NCBI GenBank assembly: GCA_945892775.1
Contig: CAMDDP010000023.1
Span: 1-50,128, forward strand
DNA length: 50,128 nucleotides
Source of the DNA: Chitinophaga pinensis
Lineage (GTDB): Bacteria; Bacteroidota; Bacteroidia; Chitinophagales; UBA10324
Reading direction: 5' to 3'
Part shown: positions 42,730-50,128 of the stretch, piece by piece
Layout: every line of letters begins with the position of its first letter
Numbering within the stretch: position 1 is the stretch's first letter
Made by a program: the position numbers and the translations under genes
Notes under the pieces: generated by a model
Databases searched by the model: none
Told to the model about the DNA's origin: nothing
Seen by the model: the letters and a program-made list of their open reading frames with translations, nothing else

Positions 42730-45700
42730 CTACTCCAACTCCTTTTCAAACCTTCTGTGAATGGCCACCTTACCTGACGGGAAAACATTGATAAAGTAAA
42801 TTCCAGCAGCCAACGATTCAATATTAAAGCTGAGTTTATTAACTCCTTCTATTAAGGGCAGTTGATCTACAAACATTTCCTGCCCCAACAAATTGGTAAT
42901 AGAAACTCTTGCCTCATTTCCACCATCCATAAATAAATCAAAATTGATTAAATGGCTCGCAGGATTTGGAAAAAGATTTGATAAAACCACATCCCCACCT
43001 CCAAATATCAGCGACTCAATTTTAGAATAGAAAAACTCCCCATCGTTATCAACTCCTTTTAATCGATAATATCTTGTTCCTGACTTGTTAAATTCTTTAT
43101 CAATGAACGTATAATCATGAGCAACAATTGAAGTTTCGTTACCGGAAACCTCACCAATCTTTCTAAAAAAAAGGCTCCCATTCTGATCGGTTCCTGTTGA
43201 AACTTCTAAATCAAACCGATTTAAATTTAATTCAGAAATAGTGGTCCACTTTAAAATCGAATTAATATTATTATCAATAAAATCAACTGTAAAGCTGGTT
43301 AATTCAATTGGTAAAATAAGCCCGCCAAATCCAATACCAAAGTCAGAAAATGATGTAAGCGCAGTACGAACCGCTGTAACTGTCCCACCATTGATACTCT
43401 GCGTTGCGTTGGAATGAACACCTAAAGAATACCAGTTTGAAAAACAATCGTCACGCTTTATTACGGCACAATAATTTGCAGATGCCGGCGGATTGGTATA
43501 CCCTCGTTCATTTAACTGAATATTATAAGTTCCGGATACTGGCTGATCATCAGGTGTGATTGACCAATACCCTGCATTTAACAAATTAACCATTGGTGTG
43601 CCATTCACAAATGGGCCGCCGCCACTATTAGGAACAGGTGAGCACAAAAAATTATCTTGAAAATATTCACCTAATAAATACAAAGTAGGAAACAAATTAT
43701 TCACTGTAACTGTAGCTAATTCATATCGAGTAGCATTGCCAATTGGAAAATCAAATGCGCCAGTGTTACTTATGTATCGAACCAATCTGCCATTTACATA
43801 ATTAGTAGTACTAAAACCAATAACAGATCCTGCAGATGGATTAGAGACATATAGAATACTTCCCCCCGTACTGATTATCCCACTAAATAAATTTAATGAT
43901 TCTGTTACAGTAACATCACCACTTATTACCACCCCTGCTGCATTATTAATTTTAAGATTATAGCAAGTAAGTTCAGGAAAGGTTTGACTGGCTGTTCCAC
44001 TCAATTCAAAAGTTCCTCCATAATGATTAAACAATCCGGTAAGTGCCATTACTAAATTACCTTTTATACTTAAAGTGTTTGCTGCTATTGAGATTGAAGC
44101 CCCAGCATTTATGGTGAGGTTATTACAGGTAGCAACTGGCCCAACACCACCTACAAGAGGATTATTTGGAGCTCCTGAATTGACAACAACATTGGTAGTT
44201 GAAATCGGAATTACATTGCCACACCAGTTACCAGGTGTGTTCCAGTCTGTACTTACTAAACCAGTCCATGTTCCGGTAACACAACATGGAGTAATTGTAG
44301 CAAGCGTTGAGTTTGAAACTCTTCCACAGCCGGCATTAGAAGCTACCACTGCATATGTACCTGTAGCAGTTACTGAATATGTTGCAGATGTTGCAGTTGG
44401 AATAATTATTCCGTTTTTATACCATTGCCATGTTGGAGAAACTGGTACAACAGAAGTGCCTGTTAAAGTTACTGAAACCGCAGGGCATATATTTGATGCT
44501 GTTGGAGACGGACTAATTGCAGGGGTTAAAATATTAGGAGTGTACCGAATTCCAACACTTCCATCAATAAAATTTCCTCCTCCAAATGTTATTGCGGTTG
44601 CAGCTGCTCCACCATTGGTAGAAGAAGAAGGTGTTAAACTTCCGCTATTTGCTCTTGTGAGATAAACTGTTGCTGAAGTACCTCTTAGTCCGGTTTGAAA
44701 TGAATAACCTGAATTTATACAAACCGGATTTTGATCTCTGTAAATGAATTCTATTCTGCCGGAATTAACTCCTCCTTTTTCATATAATTTTATCTGAAAG
44801 TCTAATCGATGGGCATCTGAATAAAAAATTCCAAATACCGCTGTTGGATAACATCCACCATCGGTACCTGAATTAAAAATGGATTTATTATAAAATCCAT
44901 TCCATTCAATCGTATAAATTCTGTTTGGTGAAACGCCAGATACAGCAACAATAATGCTTGGAGTAATTGGGCTGTAACTTGTATGAGGGTGAGCTATTAA
45001 GTCAGATCCAAATGGACAAATGACCCCATTTATAGCACCTGCTGAAATTAAATTTCCAATAGGTGAATATGAATTGGTGTTTGGCGTTCCAGAACCAAAC
45101 CAAATAAATCCATTAGAATTAATTCCATAAGATGTAAAATTCTGGCCATTAAATTCGAAATTAAATCCAACAGGCAAACTCAGACCGGGATAATTATTAT
45201 CGTCAATTGAAGTACCGGATGCAATTGTAGTTGTCCCAGCAACACCTACAATTGTTGACATTGCTATAGTTTGATTAGAAGCTGTGTAAGCACAAGCCAA
45301 ACCCGCCATGGCATCAATCGGCCTTGAACCTGCAGGGGCTGTTACTATTGGAGTTTGAACAGAACCGATATTTATGGAAGTACACTCGGCATCCAATACA
45401 TTTAAAATGGTAGCTGATACATTCACATCATAAGTAACCCATAAATAATTTATACCGGGCAATAAAACTTGTGTTCCGGCTACAGGAATGGAACCAGTAA
45501 AACTGTTTACTGTAGCTCCAAACTGTGTTGTGGTAGCAAAAGTTGAATTATTTCCGGTATACCATATTCTTGCTGCTGTAATATCAGAACTGATGGCAGT
45601 AGAACCATTGGTGTTGAAGGTAATTGAATTTAATGTTATTGCAGGACTTGATCCTGCCCCCATTACTACCTGCACTTGAATAATGGATTGATTTGTTGAG

Positions 45701-48144
45701 CCCTGTAAAACATTGCCTGTTTGCTGAATTGTTGTGCTTGAAACATATGTCATAGGGCCATTCAATGTGGTGAAACTTCCTGTTAAAGCAGGAGTTTTAT
45801 AGCATAGAGTTCCGTTGTTATAAGTATATATAGCATAGTAATAAGTTGTGTTCAATGTTAACCCTGTTACATTAACTGTTTGCAGTAATCCCTTGTATGC
45901 AACATAGTTTCCTGAACCAATTTGAGTTCCGCTACCAAAAGTTGCACTGGCAGTATAAACATTCCCTTGAACAGGATCAGAATTCACTGCACTTCCTTGT
46001 TTAATAACAAGAATATCACCGGCTGAACCATTTCCTGAAGTCCAGTTTATGGTACCAGATGTGGTAGTAATCGCCGTCGAACTATTCGCAGATGCCTGTA
46101 TCGTTGGAGGTGTGCAGGTTGTTATATTAATTGTATAATCTTCTGTCTCTCCTCTCACACTTCCAAGTGAACATGCATTTGGTGCAGCAGTTGTGCGGCA
46201 TTCCATTACGCGAAGCGCAGTTATTCCTGAAAGCGAAGTAACCGGTATGGTGAATGCAGGAAAGCTATAAACTGTTACATTATAATTTCCTGCAGCTGAT
46301 ACTCCTAAATATTCTCCTCCACTTGCAATCGGCGTCATATTAAATGCGCCATCGTGATTAAAATCAATCCACGCCTGAATTCTGCATGCTGCCTGATTAC
46401 CAGATTTTACTTTTAAAGCTCCAAGAGGATAAGTATTGCCTGCTGACAATATTGGTGCAGCACTATTCGGATAACCACCAGCCGGGGTGAAGGTTGAATA
46501 CACTGTGTACAATGGACTTGTTGTTGCTGCTGTTGTGTTATTTATGCTGTTAGTAATACTTACATCGCTCAGAGTTACATTAAGAACATTATCTAAAGTT
46601 GAAGGCGTGGTTACAATTGGTATACAATAACAATTTAAAAATGAATTTACAGTAACTGTTCCCTGATTTGATTGTGTTACACTTGAAGTATTCGGACAGG
46701 TAACCTGACAGACATAATAGGAAGGATCTGAAGGAAGTGTGGTTGGTGTGGCATAAGTTGAGCTAGTTGAAGTACCACTTGCTGTACCATAACCACTTCC
46801 GCTTGTTGCTGAGTATTGCCACTGATAGGTATAAAATGTTCCGGGAGATAATCCTGTTAAGCTTAATGTTGTGCTTGTACCGGCACATACAGAAGTTGGC
46901 GACGGGGAAACATTTGCAATTGCCGGAGGGCCAAAACAAAAACCGCCTGATAAGGCAATAGCGGAATAGCAATTTGCAACTGAATTATATTCGTAAACTG
47001 CAAAGTAATAACTATGTCCGCTGGTTAGACCAGTCAGATTTACTGTTCTTAAACCACTTGCGGAACCATTTTCAACAAATATTAAAAATCCACCGCCAAC
47101 AGCAGTTCCACTGCCAAATACTGAACTTGCATTAGCAGGTGTGTATGTCGTTCCGTTTGTCGGTCCAGATGGTGCTGAACCATCCTTCGCTATCATAATA
47201 ACACCGCCTGTACCTGTTCCTCTTGTAAAGCCTACTGTTGCAGTGCCTGAAACCGGAACTAAATTAGTAAAACCAAATGCTGTTGCATTTGAAGTTGGTG
47301 GCGTACAACATGTTTGCGTTGGTGTCCATGTAAATTTTCTATTCAAGCCACCACAATATATTCCCTGCAATGCTCCATCAATATAAACTGTTGATGAATT
47401 AATAATAGTTGAAGCGGGTATATTCCAGTTAGTATTAGTTAGAAAAGGTGTACTCAAACACCTTACATCAGTATTACTCGCTCCACGCAATCCTATTTGT
47501 CCTTCAACAGTGGTTGCTATGAGTATTGATGTCTGATCGGCAACATATTCTTCAATAACATTTGTTCCTTCATACAACCATAATTGATAAGCCGGTAAAG
47601 TGGCATTTCCTGTACCACCACCAATGCTATAACCGCTCCATTCAATTTTAAATATCTGCGATCCCAGTGGCCCTGAAAGCTGTGTTCTTATATATGAGCC
47701 TGCAGCATTTCCCTGCATTGAAGTATTATACCCCGCAAATGCGGCAATAATTCCATTAATTGTTCCTGACCCGCCAAGATTTGCTGAGGCATTTTCAATT
47801 GGTGCCAATGCGCTAACGCTTGGCGAACCACTACCAAACCACAAAAATCCATTGGAGCTTACACCAAGGGTAGCATAGTTCTGACAATTAAAAATAAAAT
47901 TAAATCCAATTGGCTGATTGGTATAAATTGTATTTACTGTAATGCCAGATGTTAATGTTGTACCAGTTGCAAGTGCTGTATAGGTTCCGGTTGATTGTGC
48001 ATAGGAATAGCTTGAAACCAACTGCGCCTCAACTGTATTCACCTGCAAAAAAAAGAGTGCCGCAACATAGAAAATGGCACACATAATTCTGATAAAACAA
48101 CTTTTGTTACATGATTTTATCTTTCGTTTACAAAATTTATTCAT
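42730..48144 (-). CDS. giant secreted protein with duplicated N-terminal modules, GEVED, FN3-like domains and T9SS type A sorting domain
   Basis: This 1804-aa protein has a long signal sequence ending VEAQ (about residue 41); a start at M21 would give a shorter one. A module at about 75-275 (PIGFNFIFNCQNYATLGVSSN, NGFLWFGSGSPSV) is repeated at about 985-1202 (PVGFNFEFNGQNFTSYGINSN, NGFIWFGSGTPNT). A second pair of FN3-like modules is at 283-402 and 678-793, each with a GSGT(A/Q)(V/I)G...TVN(L/V)TGLT pattern and a YYY/YYF strand. Between them is a GEVED-type domain (about 508-675, with AWIDFNHDGAFN and RGETEDYTINI). An Ig-like segment (about 1205-1285) and a module starting WTGLVSTDWNTPGNWCGNVI follow. 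The last 80 residues are a type A sorting domain (LSNLFPNPASHL, VSITNLLGQEM, ending FEKELE). It is probably an adhesin-like or matrix protein; no catalytic site is seen. Confidence 0.9.
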   Translation of the reverse strand: MNKFCKRKIKSCNKSCFIRIMCAIFYVAALFFLQVNTVEAQLVSSYSYAQSTGTYTALATGTTLTSGITVNTIYTNQPIGFNFIFNCQNYATLGVSSNGFLWFGSGSPSVSALAPIENASANLGGSGTINGIIAAFAGYNTSMQGNAAGSYIRTQLSGPLGSQIFKIEWSGYSIGGGTGNATLPAYQLWLYEGTNVIEEYVADQTSILIATTVEGQIGLRGASNTDVRCLSTPFLTNTNWNIPASTIINSSTVYIDGALQGIYCGGLNRKFTWTPTQTCCTPPTSNATAFGFTNLVPVSGTATVGFTRGTGTGGVIMIAKDGSAPSGPTNGTTYTPANASSVFGSGTAVGGGFLIFVENGSASGLRTVNLTGLTSGHSYYFAVYEYNSVANCYSAIALSGGFCFGPPAIANVSPSPTSVCAGTSTTLSLTGLSPGTFYTYQWQYSATSGSGYGTASGTSTSSTYATPTTLPSDPSYYVCQVTCPNTSSVTQSNQGTVTVNSFLNCYCIPIVTTPSTLDNVLNVTLSDVSITNSINNTTAATTSPLYTVYSTFTPAGGYPNSAAPILSAGNTYPLGALKVKSGNQAACRIQAWIDFNHDGAFNMTPIASGGEYLGVSAAGNYNVTVYSFPAFTIPVTSLSGITALRVMECRTTAAPNACSLGSVRGETEDYTINITTCTPPTIQASANSSTAITTTSGTINWTSGNGSAGDILVIKQGSAVNSDPVQGNVYTASATFGSGTQIGSGNYVAYKGLLQTVNVTGLTLNTTYYYAIYTYNNGTLCYKTPALTGSFTTLNGPMTYVSSTTIQQTGNVLQGSTNQSIIQVQVVMGAGSSPAITLNSITFNTNGSTAISSDITAARIWYTGNNSTFATTTQFGATVNSFTGSIPVAGTQVLLPGINYLWVTYDVNVSATILNVLDAECTSINIGSVQTPIVTAPAGSRPIDAMAGLACAYTASNQTIAMSTIVGVAGTTTIASGTSIDDNNYPGLSLPVGFNFEFNGQNFTSYGINSNGFIWFGSGTPNTNSYSPIGNLISAGAINGVICPFGSDLIAHPHTSYSPITPSIIVAVSGVSPNRIYTIEWNGFYNKSIFNSGTDGGCYPTAVFGIFYSDAHRLDFQIKLYEKGGVNSGRIEFIYRDQNPVCINSGYSFQTGLRGTSATVYLTRANSGSLTPSSSTNGGAAATAITFGGGNFIDGSVGIRYTPNILTPAISPSPTASNICPAVSVTLTGTSVVPVSPTWQWYKNGIIIPTATSATYSVTATGTYAVVASNAGCGRVSNSTLATITPCCVTGTWTGLVSTDWNTPGNWCGNVIPISTTNVVVNSGAPNNPLVGGVGPVATCNNLTINAGASISIAANTLSIKGNLVMALTGLFNHYGGTFELSGTASQTFPELTCYNLKINNAAGVVISGDVTVTESLNLFSGIISTGGSILYVSNPSAGSVIGFSTTNYVNGRLVRYISNTGAFDFPIGNATRYELATVTVNNLFPTLYLLGEYFQDNFLCSPVPNSGGGPFVNGTPMVNLLNAGYWSITPDDQPVSGTYNIQLNERGYTNPPASANYCAVIKRDDCFSNWYSLGVHSNATQSINGGTVTAVRTALTSFSDFGIGFGGLILPIELTSFTVDFIDNNINSILKWTTISELNLNRFDLEVSTGTDQNGSLFFRKIGEVSGNETSIVAHDYTFIDKEFNKSGTRYYRLKGVDNDGEFFYSKIESLIFGGGDVVLSNLFPNPASHLINFDLFMDGGNEARVSITNLLGQEMFVDQLPLIEGVNKLSFNIESLAAGIYFINVFPSGKVAIHRRFEKELE

Positions 48145-48392
48145 TGATTTTTGGTGTTATAGTTGTAAATAAATTTCCTTTTTGCAAATTAGTTTTAAAA
48201 ATCAAGGAGTTAAATTAATAATAATTATTTAATTGTTTAAAAATATTTTTTATCGGTAGATTCTATCATTAAAAATAAGAGTATTCCTTGGATAAAGGAC
48301 ACAACAATTTCACATTCAATATTCTTCTGCCTATTCCCTGTTGAAACTTCGGCAGTTTGACGGTATATAATTGTATCTGAACAGATATAAAA
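48145..48392. other. intergenic region between two large cargo genes
   Basis: This is AT-rich DNA between two minus-strand genes, the upstream one of which ends at 48453. It should hold the promoter of the 1804-aa gene, but I find no exact TAnnTTTG match in register. No small gene or repeat is supported. Confidence 0.4.
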
Positions 48393-48430
48393 TACGAATC
48401 CCCCCGACACAAGTGCCGGAGGGATTCGTA
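48393..48430 (-). terminator. hairpin terminator of the right-edge cargo gene
   Basis: Arms TACGAATCCC (48393-48402) and GGGATTCGTA (48421-48430) pair perfectly over 10 bp and continue inward with four more pairs and two mismatches. On the minus strand it is followed by a weak U-rich stretch (TTTTATAT). It lies 22 bases after the stop of the right-edge gene. Confidence 0.65.
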
Positions 48431-48452
48431 CTAATTAATTTTCAGTTCAGTA

Positions 48453-50128
48453 TTACTTACTGATGTTAACCTGAGAGTTGAAGATGGCTTTGTCGCCTAC
48501 TATCACTCTAACCATGTAGCTTCCTGAAGTAATATTTTCAGGTAGGTCTACTGATTCAGTAAGGTGTCCGTCATTGATGCTTGTGATTTGTGTTAAAACT
48601 GCTTGTCCTAACATGTTCACTACTTCAACGCGCACATCCTGTGCTGTCATGTTACTTATCTGTAAATCCATATTGAATAATCCTGAGTTTGGATTCGGGA
48701 ACAAACTTAATGTTCCAAATTCGTTGGTCACACCTTTACCAAACAAGTTCTCCTCTGTCTGCTGATCTTCCTCGCGGCAACCAGGTCCTGATAAAAGAGT
48801 TATTGTTTGAATATCTGATGCAGGTCCAAACGATCCGTTACATGAGTTAGCTCTTACATAGCATAAGATTGTTGCACCTGAGTTCCAGAAAGACCCTGTC
48901 CTAACATTTGTCAGGCTGCTATATCCGTTCCACTGTGATGCCCCTTCCTTAGTAAACACTGTGTAACCTGTTAAGCCGGGAGCGATTCCGCAATCCCCTA
49001 CATTCCAGGTAGCTGTAAATCCATTGCAAGTTACATGACTCAACACCAAGTTATTAATTTTATTACAACCTGATTTCACAAGAATCTGTTGTATTTGAGT
49101 CATTGTTGACCTAGGCAGACCGTATGCAGAACCACAAGTTGATTGTGCATAAACTTCCCATATCTGTGGTAATGGTGTGTTTAATACAGAATAGTTCAAT
49201 GTGGTACCGGTAAAGTTGTAAGAATTCGGAGCATTTACACTTGGCGACAATCTACGGAATGTTACACGGTAAGCATTAGTAGGGTTACCACTCAAAGTCA
49301 CCTTTATTCTGTTTGAACAATCAGAAAGTAGGGTAAATGCTGGAGTAGGGCAACTACTAGTTCCAGGAAGCAAGTACTGAATAACTGCTGGTCCTGCTTG
49401 TCCGCTTAATCCTACGGTTGGACAATTAAAAGCCTGTAAGTAAACTGACAATGCTACTCCAGGATAGAGCGCCGTTCCAATAGATGACAAAATAGTGTAA
49501 GATGATCCACCAGCCAAAACACCACTTGATAAGTAAGTGTTAGAAATAGTCATCAACTTGTAGAACACTTTGTATGATGTTGCTCCTACTGGTATGTTCA
49601 CCACTACTGTTGTAGTAGTGATGGCTCCGAAACTTGGTGCTAAAGGTGCAGCACACAAAGTTTTAGTGTTAGCTGTTCCTGCACCAATTGTGGGCGAACA
49701 TGCTGCCGGATTGGTCAGGGTTACAGTTACAAACAAGTTAGTGTTTGGTGTTAAACCGCTAAGGTTATAAGGAGGTGTTGCGTTTGCCGCGTTTCCAGTT
49801 CCTGCTCCTGTCCAACTAAAGTTATAACTTCCACCACCTACAGGCGACCAGTTTACTGTTGCTGAAGTTGCCGTTACATTGGTAAAGGTTACTACCGGTG
49901 TGGTTGCTATTTCAACAAACGCAGTGTTTGATGAAATATCATAACAAATTGCTGATTTTGACAACAAACGATAGTATTTATTAACTATTGCAGCCGCAGT
50001 AGTGTAACTTAAACCATTGGTAGCTCCTGCTATATCAGACCATGCGATGTTATCAAGGGATGACTGCCACTGGTAATTACCGGCAGCACCCACAGCTGTT
50101 AACAATTTAACAGCACCTGAACAAATAA
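48453..50128 (-). CDS. secreted Ig/FN3-repeat protein with T9SS type A sorting domain, C-terminal part (runs off right edge)
   Basis: The frame is open through the right edge (upstream codons read ICSGAVKL before LTAVGAAGNYQWQSS), so at least 557 residues of a longer protein are seen and the true start is outside. Visible parts are an Ig-like segment (YQWQSSLDNIAWSDIAGATN), an FN3 domain at about residues 70-145 (TFTNVTATSATVNWSPVGGG, LTPNTNLFVTVTL), further beta-rich modules, one with FTATWNVGDCGIAPGLTGYT, and a type A sorting domain from LFPNPNSGLFNMDL to VNISK. Cysteine pairs recur in the modules. It is one more secreted or surface-anchored cargo protein; the active or binding part, if any, would lie upstream. 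Confidence 0.85.
   Translation of the reverse strand, partial: ICSGAVKLLTAVGAAGNYQWQSSLDNIAWSDIAGATNGLSYTTAAAIVNKYYRLLSKSAICYDISSNTAFVEIATTPVVTFTNVTATSATVNWSPVGGGSYNFSWTGAGTGNAANATPPYNLSGLTPNTNLFVTVTLTNPAACSPTIGAGTANTKTLCAAPLAPSFGAITTTTVVVNIPVGATSYKVFYKLMTISNTYLSSGVLAGGSSYTILSSIGTALYPGVALSVYLQAFNCPTVGLSGQAGPAVIQYLLPGTSSCPTPAFTLLSDCSNRIKVTLSGNPTNAYRVTFRRLSPSVNAPNSYNFTGTTLNYSVLNTPLPQIWEVYAQSTCGSAYGLPRSTMTQIQQILVKSGCNKINNLVLSHVTCNGFTATWNVGDCGIAPGLTGYTVFTKEGASQWNGYSSLTNVRTGSFWNSGATILCYVRANSCNGSFGPASDIQTITLLSGPGCREEDQQTEENLFGKGVTNEFGTLSLFPNPNSGLFNMDLQISNMTAQDVRVEVVNMLGQAVLTQITSINDGHLTESVDLPENITSGSYMVRVIVGDKAIFNSQVNISK

Noticed and set aside
44075-44665. A 196-codon plus-strand frame opposite the giant cargo gene
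   Set aside because: It is antisense to well-supported FN3/Ig-like coding sequence; its valine- and proline-rich reading is what Ser/Thr/Gly-rich codons give on the opposite strand.

Overview
The window is chromosomal DNA from a member of the Bacteroidota with low G+C. The evidence is the density of type IX secretion (T9SS) cargo with type A and type B C-terminal sorting domains, a PorP/SprF protein, Bacteroidota-specific families (DUF2723, DUF4295, DUF5683, GWxTD, BshC) and promoter-like TAnnTTTG boxes. I cannot place it below phylum with confidence. I saw no tRNA, rRNA, CRISPR array, phage or plasmid module.

Left end (1-4100). Two delta-60 repeat secretion proteins are separated by a small Y1/REP-associated transposase (RAYT) gene. 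That gene is bracketed by two inverted copies of a hairpin element (162-218 and 857-912) sharing a 10-bp stem with compensatory changes and a 3' GGACGGA tail. The left copy is translated as the N-terminus of the leftmost, truncated delta-60 gene. Next come an orphan sorting-domain fragment, an AT-rich intergenic stretch with a run of palindromes, an unrecognised 209-aa protein with a fibronectin-III-like end, a strong terminator, and a structured intergenic element with two identical 16-nt palindromes.

Middle (4100-29994). The genes here are mostly envelope proteins and peptidases: a GWxTD lipoprotein behind a DUF2723/TMEM260-type membrane protein, a CAP-domain protein, an S9 peptidase, the DNA repair glycosylase Tag, a PorP/SprF plus giant PKD/SBBP type-B cargo operon, two further type-A cargo proteins, an M1 peptidase fused to a probable outer-membrane barrel, DprA, a CotH-kinase/lamin-tail cargo protein, an oligopeptide-binding lipoprotein and a START-domain protein.

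Housekeeping core (30203-39178). parA-parB-DUF5683-dapB-lepB run on the plus strand. They converge on rpmB-rpmG-DUF4295 and ftsY-rimO-bshC on the minus strand, combining chromosome partitioning, lysine/peptidoglycan precursor synthesis, protein export, translation and bacillithiol synthesis.

Right end (39206-50128). Two doubtful small ORFs are followed by an MFS exporter, a dicluster ferredoxin divergent from a LuxC-like acyl-CoA reductase, and two large T9SS cargo genes. One of these is an 1804-aa protein with clear internal duplications; the other runs off the right edge.
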